NCBI GenBank assembly: GCA_917880885.1 | Contig: OU862928.1 | Span: 39,544,962-39,608,961, forward strand | Direction of reading: 5' to 3' | Origin: Limnephilus marmoratus | Lineage: Eukaryota > Arthropoda > Insecta > Trichoptera > Limnephilidae | Length of the DNA stretch: 64,000 bases | Part shown: one piece after another, positions 53,576 through 63,447 of the stretch | How the letters are laid out: every line of letters starts with the position of its first letter | How positions within the stretch are numbered: position 1 is the stretch's first letter | The notes under the pieces: model-generated | What the model saw: only the letters and a program-made list of their open reading frames with translations | Database searches by the model: none | Told to the model about the DNA's origin: nothing | Translations under genes and position numbers: made by a program

Positions 53576-54483
53576 GTAAGTTTTATGCTGTCTGTACGTG
53601 TTTTAGAGGTATAATGGTAATGGTGCTAATTTTAACAAAATCAAATTATATAATATTCTTATTATTATGATTATAATTTACAAGTACAAGTATATTACAT
53701 TGGATTTAGTAATAATATAGACATTGAACATTATAATGATTTATGATCAATAAGGTGGATCAAGGAAAAAAATATTTATGAGATGTAATATTTTGGTATG
53801 CCTCGTTATTCTCCTATGCCATTCGTGTGGACAACGTTATTTTTTAAAATGATTTGTAATTATCGTTTTTTCGCACCCATAAAATTATGTTTCTTCTTTC
53901 CGGTTTATTAAAAAATAGTTTTATTTTTCGGATTGAAATTTTAAAAAAATCGCCAGGGTTTAAAAAATACGATAAAAAAAATTCAGAATGTCTTAGAATA
54001 TTTGCCTAAGCCGGAAAAATAATAAAAAATGTGATGCAAGTGGCCTATTGTTACAAGCTTTTTTTAACAATACTATGAAATTTAATGAAGAACGCTGTTA
54101 ACCTTGTCGTTAACGTTAAACGAATGTGGTAGCATCATAGACACATGAATATATAATATAGACCTGCCCTAAGTGGTAAAAGCGTATTATTTCCCCCTCC
54201 CCGGGGGCTTGCGAGAGCCTCGTGGGGCTTGCGAGAGCCTCGCCTGAATCTAAAAAATGTGACGTCATCATTCTTGTCCAGACCAGCGTCGAGCTCGCAT
54301 CGTACGAAATTTACGAAATAACACGGCAAACATGCTAGCTTGTACTATTTATTACACCCTAAAATGTATCGATCATAACGAATGTGGGCGGTTCTCCAGT
54401 GTGCTCGTCGTTGGTTACAGGGGTAAGTAAATTATGAAATACTTGTAAAAGTGTCTTAACTAAATACGGCAACAAAATATGAC
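53576..54483. other. Interval with a GC-rich 21 bp duplication
   Basis: GGGGCTTGCGAGAGCCTCG occurs twice in tandem at 54204-54245. The rest is A+T-rich and unassigned. Confidence 0.4.
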
Positions 54484-54885
54484 TCCAGATACTAATATCT
54501 ACAGCTTGTATGTCGGACGAATATCTACAGCTCATATGTTGAACTAATATCTACGAACTTCAGAGTGTTGACTAATATCTACAGAGCGTAGGTTGGACTA
54601 ATCAGCTAAATGTGTCCAATAGTCCGATATTAGGTATTTTTACGTACATACTTACATAAATTAAGTTTTTTAAACTGCATACGCAATATTACATTATTCC
54701 AATATGCTATACATAATTGCAAATCCAACCTCTGCCAGTGCTGTAGATATTCGTCAACACTTTGGTTCTCATAGATATTAGTCAATAGTTTGAGCTGTAG
54801 ATATTCGTCAACACTTTGGTTCTCATAGATATTAGTTCGATTTTTTCAGTTTTTGGAATTCTTGTAGATATTAGTAGGCGCCTCC
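54484..54885. mobile_element. Fold-back element with ACTAATATCTACAG units
   Basis: The left arm (54484-54600) repeats CTAATATCTACAG-type units about every 30 bp. The right arm (54735-54885) carries the complement CTGTAGATATTAGT, including two copies of GATATTCGTCAACACTTTGG 54 bp apart. The outer ends TACTAATATCTACA and TGTAGATATTAGTA are inverted. No target duplication is clear. Confidence 0.6.
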
Positions 54886-56160
54886 CAAAATATTCTTATG
54901 TGAAAAGATGCGAACTTTAGTTTGTCGTATTTGGACTTCGCAAATATGTTAATAACGTGGCGAGCAATTTGCGCTCCCACGTAAAAAGTCTATTCATTCA
55001 AAAGCAGATTTTACTTTTAAGAACTAAATGGTGATATTATAATGCGAGATGCCTGTATATTGTCAAATTGATTTTTTAACGAATCACAGTCATCTTCCCC
55101 CTCTTCGTACCGCCATAGTTGATTTTTCCCCTTATCTGTATGTTCTCGTCTATTAAATTTGGATGTCTATTTGAATGCAGTAGATACAAAGCTATCCGTA
55201 AATTGTACCAAACAACTTATCATTTTTTTGCATTTTCAAATTCATTACGCCTGCAATTGCACGTAACATTATTTATAGAACAAGCCCCATAAAATATAAT
55301 TATGATTGAAAGTAAAATCGTCAATAAACTCTATCGGCCACGATTGCCCATAAATATTAACTATAACTCCGTGCAAACCCGGCATTACACGTGACCTTGG
55401 ACACATTATAGCCTTTATTTAACCACAACAACTTGTGGCAAAAAGTGTTGCTGTAAAAAATACCCGCTTTTAAATCGGTAATAGATTTAATTTATCTTTT
55501 TATCTGCGTTTCTGTACGAGCAGTACAATGGTGAATGAACGAGGGAAATGAGGCGGAACGCTGAGCGGAATAATTGATTTTGTTAATTATTTCAACAAGG
55601 TCGCAAAATAAACAAATACATATTATTAATAAACAAAAATTCCAGGAAAATTATGTTGAAAAAAGCAAAATAGTCTTTTACATATATCTTTATCTTTATC
55701 TTTACTAAGTGTCAAGTCACTTCATTTCATCTGGGGTGGTGGACTTTTTTTTATTGTAAAACACTTTTTTAATGCAGAGTCGTTTTATTTACAAACACTT
55801 TTGAGTAACAATGAAATCAACACTTTTTGTAACTAATTTTGGCCCGGACCCCGCCTGGGCAGTACAGGGACTATACTCTAAGTATCGATTAATGCGAGAG
55901 AGGAAAATATTTTAAATAGCATCCCTTTTATACTGCTAAAAACTGTAAAAATACAGTCTTTCACACTATTAAAAATACGATAATAACAATAACACTGGTA
56001 CTAGACACCTACTGGGTCACGTGGTCTATTTTAGTTAGTCGGTAACAATAGCTTCCATAAAATTCATCCAGAGGTCTCTAGCATTCATACTCTCTTAATA
56101 AGCTAATCAAGATTAAATCAATGTGATTAACTACAGTATTTATCTCATAGATGTCACTAC
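54886..56160. other. A+T-rich interval
   Basis: No gene or known family. TCTTTA repeats lie near 55685. Confidence 0.3.
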
Positions 56161-56331
56161 TCTTAACACTAAGTATAAAATGAAGTCGCTTACGCTGTAT
56201 GTGCGCTTAGATCTTTTAAACTACAGATCGGATTTTCATGCGGTTTTCACCTATAGATAGAGTTATTCATGAGGAAGGATTTTATGTTAGAGGTTTCGTT
56301 AGCCACAGCAACGTGTGGCTGGATCTGCTAG
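56161..56331 (+). mobile_element. Short Helitron
   Basis: TCTTAACACTAAGTATAAAA opens it, TCATGCGGTTTTCACCTATA follows, and GGCTGGATCTGCTAG then T closes it. It is internally deleted to about 170 bp. The base before TC is not A, so the 5' boundary is uncertain. Confidence 0.6.
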
Positions 56332-56384
56332 TATATATATAAATTAATGTATGTTTGCTTGCTTGTTTTATGTTTATGTTATTA

Positions 56385-56709
56385 CTAGCAGACCCGGATA
56401 AACGTTGCTGTGGCTAATGAAACACAACGCCACGTCATTGCCTAACCTTTATAACCAACGCCATCTGTTAAACCAAATCCACACCGCCTGTTTGCCAGCC
56501 CATTTACCAGCCCACTGCCCGCTGCCGCTTGGCCAGATATATTATATATTTCAACTAATTTACACAAAACTTGACAAATTATATACAAAAAAAACTACCT
56601 CATGAATCACTCTATCCATAAGTGAAAACCGCATGAAAATCCGCTGCGTAGTTTAAAAGGTCTAAGCGCACCGACAGCGTGAGCGCCATCATTTTATACT
56701 ATGTAAAGA
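56385..56709 (-). mobile_element. Helitron, tail to tail with the previous one
   Basis: The minus strand starts TCTTTACATAGTATAAAATG and ends AACGTTTATCCGGGTCTGCTAG, with A and T flanks. Its CTAG end faces that of 56161-56331, 53 bp away. Confidence 0.7.
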
Positions 56710-56710
56710 T

Positions 56711-57052
56711 GCAAAGGAAATTTTGAAACTTTCAAAATATCTTCTTTCCACCCTCGCGAAGGTTTCTGGATTATTACTCGTACCGTACAACCACATGACA
56801 ATACATCAGAATAGTTTTTTTTTATCATTACAAAACAATTTGAAAATGACATTATACAAGCCATCGATTGTTCAATCAAATTTCAATTTTCGAGTAAACG
56901 TTTTAAATTAATTAATTTAATAAAAGTACTCAAATATGTTACTCATCCAAATTGGAAACTTTGAATCCATTCAAGATCTGTAGGTATTTAAATAGGTACC
57001 TATGTTAGATACTAAATTTGATTGCTTGTTCTTATAATATACAAAATTGTTA
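56711..57052 (+). repeat. Helitron D interior, sense
   Basis: TTGAAACTTTCAAAATATC, CGCGAAGGTTTCTGGAT and TTGTTCTTATAATATAC are the complement of 7660-7950. The D middle resumes at about 57475. Confidence 0.6.
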
Positions 57053-57474
57053 GCGCCAATTTAGAATTTGGCTGCATTGTGCGTGTATTTTGGAACCAGA
57101 ATATTGTTCCGTGATAACTATTGCCATCCTATCGCTCCCTTCCCCTCCCGCCGACCGAGCGGTGTGTTCCGAGATACGCAGTGTACAAGCCGGATGTATA
57201 TTTATCACAAACGCCGATCATTTACCATTCACGTGTAACAAAATACAATTCAATTTACTTTTATTAAAAATAAGATTCGCATCGCAATTGTTCACTGGAA
57301 CAAGTTAATACCAAGTGCAAGTGTTCGGAAGATACCATTTCCAGACTCTCCTGTGAGTAAATCCAAATACCAATTACAATATTATCATTGTCAATGCATA
57401 AACAAAATTTGCTGTAAATTATCATGCCGCTAGCTGAAACAAAAATGAAAGTTTGTAATGTATGAAAAATGAAA
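57053..57474 (+). other. GC-richer insert with donor-like end
   Basis: CCTTCCCCTCCCGCCGACCG and GAGATACGCAGTGTACAAG lie ahead of CTCTCCTGTGAGTAAATC, where GTGAGT at 57352 matches a splice donor. It could be a non-coding first exon or a fragment of an LTR. No protein match. Confidence 0.25.
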
Positions 57475-58104
57475 ATTTGTGTAAAAAAATTGCAATTGGT
57501 GGCACACTGCCTGTTTGAAAATTGAATGGGATTGAATACATATATGCAACACGGGAGGGGGGGGGACCTCGTTAAATATAATGTTTCAAAGACCCAATCA
57601 TGTCCGATTACGTCTAAAAGGGAAAAAAATTAAAATCTAGTCTCCTTCAATGGAAGCAATCTTCTGAACAGGCCCTCCATTGATATGCTTGATGTAACTC
57701 TAAGTGACCAGCTCAGGTATGGGGGCTCCATCAAAGCCATAAAGTTAGCCTTTAAAAAACTGGGCGTACTGTACAGGGCCCGCAGATACTCAGATAGTAC
57801 ACAAGTGCTAAACCTGCACAAATCACAAGTGCGCCCCGCGGTTGAATTTGGCAGCCACCTCTGGTCTGGAGCTCCAAAATACCTGAAAAATACCCTTGAC
57901 TCTGTTCAAAAACGGTCGGTCCGTTTGATAGCTTCTCCCATCTTAACAGACAGATTGCAATCTTTAGAGCACAGGCGTCCGGTGGGAATGCTATCCTTGT
58001 TCTAGCGGTAATTCAATGGAAGATTTCAGACGTAGGGGGAGGAGGAGGAGGCGGAGTGGGAATCCCCCTAATACCATGCGAGCGAAGCCGCGGGAAAAAG
58101 CTAG
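57475..58104 (+). mobile_element. Helitron 3' part split by LINE-A
   Basis: 57475-57565 is D-like (GCAATTGGTGGCACACTGCC and a G run). After the LINE-A fragment, 58016-58104 ends with GCGAGCGAAGCCGCGGG and AAAAAGCTAG then T, a classic Helitron 3' hairpin and CTAG terminus. Confidence 0.6.
57630..58016 (+). pseudogene. LINE-A RT thumb region
   Basis: A 106-residue frame reads LDVTLSDQLRYGGSIKAIKL, AFKKLGVLYRARRYSDSTQV, LNLHKSQVRPAVEFGSHLWS, GAPKYLKNTLDSVQKRSVRL and ILTDRLQSLEHRRPVGMLSL. KLGVL.RAR, QVRP..E..SHLW.GAP and LQ.L..RR are the Jockey/CR1-like C-terminal landmarks. A TAG stops the frame where 15880 reads Y. It overlaps the start of the 15780 fragment by about 20 residues. Confidence 0.82.
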
Positions 58105-58522
58105 TATACTATAACCCAATTCCAGCAAGTACCATTTCGTCACGTCTCGTTTAAGTCCATTACATTTTTGTTCGAATCAAGTAAAGCACCTTGACATGCT
58201 GCAAATACGAACAGGTTTTAGCTGTATAATTAATAACAGTATAAATGTATATAAATTAAATTTAAAAAAAAAAACTTATAAATATACTGCCTTTAACGAG
58301 ATGTGCCCTAAGGGCGGTATCACACTGTGCTAAATCCAAGGTTATGTGAATTAAGTCGGTTATGCCGTATTAATGGCACGAATCAATTATTATTTCACTC
58401 AATTTGATGAAAATCGTGCGTAACGATATACTCGTTCAACGTTAAAAAGGGTAAAGATCTCGGATACACTTTTTCGCATCAACAGCGTTGCCTGAAATGA
58501 TTGCATCTGTCTCATAATAGGA
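58105..58522. other. A+T-rich interval
   Basis: No element or gene is recognised. Confidence 0.3.
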
Positions 58523-58757
58523 GATCAGAAGTGTATTTAGGAGTGACGGACGTATGAACCATCCCTCCTACTGTTTTGCAATGCGATGAGTCGAGAGATT
58601 CCGGTGGGAAAGGTCACGTTTAGGTCTCCCTCAACTAGTCTCAGTCACCAACATCTAAACAAACCCCACCCTATGAACCCGGGGACCTTTGTTAAATCAC
58701 CGAACGTAGTGAACAACTTGGGGCGCCGTCGATACCCATACCCGCCTCCTAAATTGA
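58523..58757 (-). repeat. Family A head and centre
   Basis: GGAGTGACGGACGTATGAAC, CTCCCTCAACTAGTCTCAG and CATACCCGCCTCCTAAATTG are present. The tail side is missing. Confidence 0.75.
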
Positions 58758-58777
58758 AATAAAAATTTATTCACGTT

Positions 58778-59195
58778 CTTTTTTACGTTAACTCCTCACA
58801 GGAGGCCCTGTGAAAAATAATTTCCGTCAGGGCCCATGTAATCTTTGGAGATCTGTGAAAAGGGTCTTTTCGAAGAGATCAAGGAGCAAACTAGGGTCTT
58901 GAAGAGACCCATGTTGTAGGAGCCAAGGACAAATGTCAACCGTGCACAGTTTAAAAAAAAAGGGATCAATGACGCTAGTTCATCGGAGCATCTCACAGAA
59001 TTTCCACTTGACGCCTGTGCTCTAAAGACTGCAATTTAAGATGAGGAAATCTATCAAACGTTCTGCCCGATTGCAGTTCATGTTTTTTAAAGTATTTTGG
59101 GTCTCCAGACCAGAGGTGAAATTCAAAAGGTGGGCTACACTTGCGATTTGTACAGGGACAGTTGTGTACTATTATGATTCAGCCAACATCAATAA
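58778..59195 (-). pseudogene. LINE-A 3' end, longest tail-containing copy
   Basis: The minus strand passes from a QVxPTFEFHLWSGDPKYF-like stretch through LQSLEHRRQ and MRCSDELASLIPFF to YNMGLFKTLVCSLISSKRP, then PDGNYFSQGLL and the terminal hairpin. The TARLWNDLP part is deleted. Hairpin arms differ from the family consensus at paired positions (CTGTGAGGAG against CTTTTCACAG). Confidence 0.78.
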
Positions 59196-59589
59196 ATCTT
59201 TCGATTATTTATTTTATAAGACCACTTAAGTTATATTTGCTTTGCATATACCCGTGCGTGCATTATTTGTAAACATAATTTAAAAAAGCACTTGCAAAAA
59301 ATGCTTTGAATTCATTTATAGACCATAAAATTGTTTTTATGTTAATAATATTCGGGTTTTTGTCTTGTCCACCCGGATATGTTTTCGTAAAGCAAAAAGC
59401 GACTCGCAACTCTAACGATAAATAAAATAATTATAACCATAATTATTACATCAATCTAATTGAAAAGTAAGATAATTTTAGTTTTTATTAATTCGAATTT
59501 AATTAAAAGTGTGTATGTAGGTACCAGCTATCGATGTTTGTAAAGTCGTAATATGACAAAAAAATTACAATTTTTCACTTGTGTCGTTG
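59196..59589. other. A+T-rich interval
   Basis: No feature is recognised. Confidence 0.3.
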
Positions 59590-59728
59590 TAAACAATATT
59601 TGTGTATTTTTATTTTTAACTTTAGGAGTAAAACCTCAAATTGTAATATTTAATTAAATTAAGACAATATTAGCGAAACTCAATCGAAAATCTGAAGACA
59701 GAAAAATCAGAAAAAGATATTAATAAAA
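59590..59728 (-). repeat. SINE E body
   Basis: ACTTTAGGAGTAAAACCTC, TTAAGACAATATTAGCGAAA and AGACAGAAAAATCAGAAAAA are the complement of the body following the tRNA head at 21120. This copy keeps the junction AAAGATAT next to where the head would be. Confidence 0.7.
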
Positions 59729-59944
59729 AATAAAAGTTGAACAATCATTTAGACTTTTATAAAAAGTTAATAGTTCCGTAAGAAAAAATTCGGATATATT
59801 TATCCGAGACGCTATCCAGGTGACAAACCAATTCTTAGAATGATCGTTTCCTATAAAAAGGGTAGTTGCCTATAATATGGAAAAAATTTTCGAAGATAAT
59901 ATTGTTAATTCTAAAATTTGAAATATGAGATTGACAAATATGAC

Positions 59945-60130
59945 TGTTTGATGGAAGCTGAGAAAGTGTCCGAATTGGTAAATGCGCCCGTCCTAGTAAG
60001 ACGAGAGGTTCTAGGTTCGAATCCCAATTGCGACCGTTATCTTTTTATTTCTCTGTTTCTTGTTCTCTTTCATATTTTCGTTTAGATTATTAGTGTTATC
60101 TTTTTCTTCAATTAAATACCTTTTTTGGGA
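59945..60130 (+). repeat. tRNA-like SINE head
   Basis: GTGTCCGAATTGGTAAATGC (A-box region) and AGGTTCTAGGTTCGAATCCC (B box) fit a tRNA-derived promoter. TTATCTTTTTATTTCTCTG follows, as in SINE E. The acceptor stem does not pair. Confidence 0.5.
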
Positions 60131-60135
60131 AAAAA

Positions 60136-60545
60136 ATTCCTGGCCAATGTCATCTTTGGGGATGCTGTGTGGGGGGTCTTTTTTAGGGCAAAGTAAGGTT
60201 ATGGTAAGGAAAAGGTTATGGTGGTGGGTAGGAATCTGGGGGTCAATATGTCCAGGAGTGACGGACGTATGAATCCGTCTCCCCCACTGCGGTGCAAGTT
60301 GAAAGGGTCCGGCTGGAGAGGTCTAGGTTAGATCTCCCTCAATCAGTATCTCCCGATCCGGCCCGTCACGTAGTAGGTGGGCAAACGCATTCACCGCCAA
60401 CACCTAGACAAATCTCACCCCACAAACGGGCACCCCTGTTAAATCGCCAAAGTAGCGAACCACTTGGGCTGCCCTATGGCAGGGGTGTTGGTTATCAAAC
60501 AAATGGTTCCCTGTACAGAGGTACCCATACCCGCCACCCAAATTG
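60136..60545 (-). repeat. Family A copy
   Basis: GCCAATGTCATCTTTGGGG starts it, GAGTGACGGACGTATGAATC and CTCCCTCAATCAGTATCTCC cover the centre, and CCATACCCGCCACCCAAATT ends the head. The terminal hairpin and poly(A) are missing. Confidence 0.82.
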
Positions 60546-60599
60546 AGAGTACAGTACCTGTGTAAAATAAAAGTTATCTTTAAGTTAAGTTACATAAAA

Positions 60600-61000
60600 T
60601 TAAGTTAATTAGTGAGTTATTTGGTGGCTGGCGTCATTGTGCATGTCACAGGGCACGTCTAGATACCATACGTCAATGGCACATACAAATGAAAGATGGC
60701 TCAGAGAGCCTACTTACAATAAAAGGTCTCCACTGGTTCACTACTATTATGGATAATATGGGGGAAAGCCCTTACAAACACCTACTTGTACACAAACATA
60801 CCACAAGATTTAGAGAAGGAAAGGGCTTAAAAACTCCTCGAATATTAAATAAATATGGAAGCCGTACTCTTGAATATCTAATACCAGTGATTTTCAATAA
60901 AATCAATAAAAACATAAAATTTGAAAAAAATGAGAGACTAAGTCCTAAAACGATAAAACTATGGTTAATGAACGAAAACTCCATGTAACTTTGAATATCT
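60600..61000 (+). pseudogene. LINE C-terminal fragment
   Basis: A 99-residue frame ends YKHLLVHKHTTRFREGKGL, KTPRILNKYGSRTLEYLIPV and IFNKINKNIKF. The H.TR..G...P......G.R...Y..P..FN pattern is the C-terminal tail of a LINE protein, in a lineage distinct from LINE-A and LINE-C. The RT core is absent. Confidence 0.55.
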
Positions 61001-61194
61001 TAATATAGCTGCCTACATATCTTGTTATTAGGCAGGTATATTGAAATATCTTATATATTTATAGTTGTAAGTTAAATTATCTAATATTAATTACTATGTG
61101 ATCTATTCTAATGTTTCCTTAAAACTATAAATGTATTTACAAATATTTTCTTAGATATTATATTAAGAATGTTTAAATTGTTAGAACCTGCAGA

Positions 61195-61960
61195 CAAGCT
61201 TTGTGGGTTGTTACGTTACGGAATTGATTCCCGTGCGAGCTAATAGCGAATTGACCCCTTACACAGGCCCTCCGCCCCCCTTTCCCCGCACCGCTCGACA
61301 CAAGTAGCCAAGCGCCGAGCGGCTCCCGGCATTCATTCCTCGGCCGACCTTCGGCATAACAACTGTGTCCCCGTGATTGCGCTCTCCGTAAACGCTCGCG
61401 ATGTTTACCTTAATTGTGCATTGTGCTCCAGAGGCTCCCGCCTCCTCAGTACCTGTCTGCCGACCACCTATCTCCTGCTTGTGAGTACCAATGAACCTTG
61501 CTACCCCTCTGTGTGCTAAGAACTGACATTTAAATTCACTAAACACGTGTAGAGAGAGTTGAGAGAAGCTCCCCCGTTATGATAGAATTAATTAGAGATA
61601 GCCAAATACTCATGTGTGTAGTGCCGATGCTGGCCTTTTGTAGAACCCTGTTCACCTTTAAATGAATAAAACCCTTTTTCGTGCATAACTACTGTGTTCT
61701 GATTGAGGAAGGAGACCTGGAGATTTTGAGGAAAGGAAGGGGAGTAGGAATTTACAAGCGAACCACAAACACTCGCCCTGGGTTTAAGAGGGACCTTGCT
61801 CGCGCCGGCTGTGCAGAGCTAGCCGCCGGCTTGTTTATTGCATGTCCTTTCCAGGTTTTGGGTTTGGCGTTGGCCGCAAGTAGCGCCAATGCTAGCAGGG
61901 TCTACTCAAATTTTTTGTACAAAATATGTTTTGTAATTTAATAAATAAAAAAATGTTTTT
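61195..61960 (+). other. GC-richer block, possibly an LTR remnant
   Basis: It starts near TGTTACGTTACGGAATTG, has a GC-rich middle, and carries AATGAATAAAACCCTTTTTC at 61660, like an LTR polyadenylation region. GTGAGTACCAATG at 61469 could instead be a splice donor. No second LTR, primer site or gag/pol is visible. Confidence 0.3.
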
Positions 61961-62410
61961 TCACTGATATTCCCAATTTCATTAGATTTAAAAGATTTTT
62001 GATCAGAACAAAATACCAAAAATATTTTTGGATATTTTCGAATTGTTTTCAAGAAAACTTTCGTTATTTTTCATGATGCCTAAGAATTTATTATTAAGTC
62101 TTGAAAGTCCCCAAATGTAACGAAAAACAAGTTTAAGTACCCTTTTTAAAATGTTACTTGATGGCTGATTATAATAAATTTAATACGCTTTTTGACATTT
62201 ATGCGATTCCTTTAAGTGTTTTTGTAACCGGTGACCCAAAACAATAAGGAAATTGTTTTTTTTTTATAAAAAATATAATTTCTCGCATATTTATTTAAAA
62301 AACATGATATTTAATAAAAACATTTACATAGAGTATATACATTAAATCACCACACTAAGCGGTTGCTGCTTCATTGTAACTAATAAAGGATAATTACTTA
62401 TATAAAGTCT
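61961..62410. other. A+T-rich interval
   Basis: No feature is recognised. Confidence 0.3.
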
Positions 62411-62418
62411 ATTGTAAG

Positions 62419-62719
62419 CAGTGGCGGCTCGTGACTTTTGGGTGTGCTAGAGTTCTGATATTTAAAAAAATGTCATTATTGATGTTGTTGTAGCCGAAAA
62501 AATTTTTTATTTTTTTTTTGAAAATCAGTTTTTTGTATGAAAAATATCAGGAAGTTTTCAGTTTGGCGGTGCGCCGCACCGATTTCCTGAAAAATCTTCA
62601 TACAAAACACCGATTTTTGAAAAAAAAAAAAAAATTATTTTTCGCATACGACAACATCCATGATGCCATGTTTTTAATATCAGCACCCTAGCACACCCAA
62701 AAGTCACGAGCCGCCACTG
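62419..62719. mobile_element. hAT MITE with long inverted repeats
   Basis: ATTGTAAG at 62411 and 62720 is an exact 8 bp duplication. CAGTGGCGGCTCGTGACTTT and its complement form long inverted ends, and the core is also largely palindromic around GGCGGTGCGCCGCACC. CAGTGGCGG ends and 8 bp duplications define hAT. Confidence 0.88.
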
Positions 62720-62892
62720 ATTGTAAGCATTTTCACAACATAAGCAACATTTTCCGGTTGCTGTGGTGGTAGTAGGAGATTTTCAAATATTGTCCGGTTA
62801 TTCGTAACCCAGGAATATATTACTTTCTTTTTAAAGAAAAATTAAAGAAAAAAAACGATTTAGTAAAGAAACATTTATTTATTTACGCCTTT

Positions 62893-63161
62893 ACAACATG
62901 CTGAAAATTACGGAGCATTTACAACATGCTGAAAATTACGGAGCATTTACAACATGCTGAAAATTACGGAGCATTAACAACATGCTGAAAATTACGGAGC
63001 ATTTACAACATGCTGAAAATTACGGAGCATTTACAACATGCTGAAAATTACGGAGCATTTACAACACGCTGAAAATTACGGAGCATTTACAACATGCTGA
63101 AAATTACGGAGCATTTACAACATGCTGAAAATTACGGAGCATTTACAACATGCTGAAAATT
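62893..63161 (+). repeat. 28 bp minisatellite
   Basis: ACAACATGCTGAAAATTACG followed by GAGCATTT is repeated nine times plus a partial unit, with only two or three base changes in total. Confidence 0.95.
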
Positions 63162-63224
63162 GGAAAATTAACACTAGAAAGGACAAAAAGACGTGCGAAA
63201 GAATTCATTGTAAAACTTACATAA

Positions 63225-63407
63225 TTTTTTTAAATGCGTGCATGCATGCACACATAAGTATATGGATGCATAAATTCATGCGCATATAAAGATATACATG
63301 TGTAATTGTGTATGCATACATTTATATACTTTTACATACGTATACATGTACACATACATTCACATATACACGTACACTTACGCGTACATGTATACATATT
63401 ATATACG
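63225..63407 (+). repeat. Alternating purine-pyrimidine tract
   Basis: ATACATGTACACATACATTC and TGCATGCATGCACACATAAG are typical. Long stretches alternate R and Y, which favours cruciform or Z-type structure. The frame MCMHTFIYFYIRIHVHIHSH is a by-product. Confidence 0.75.
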
Positions 63408-63447
63408 GGAGATTTTTTCAATGTAGACGAGTGTTTCAGGCTAATAA
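63408..63447 (+). repeat. SINE J tail fragment
   Basis: GGGAGATTTTTTCAATGTAG and GAGTGTTTCAGGCTAATAA are the J tail. It is cut by the Helitron that begins at 63448. Confidence 0.65.

Noticed and set aside
62893..63161. CRISPR-like array
   Set aside because: Units are contiguous 28 bp tandem repeats without variable spacers, in a eukaryotic context.
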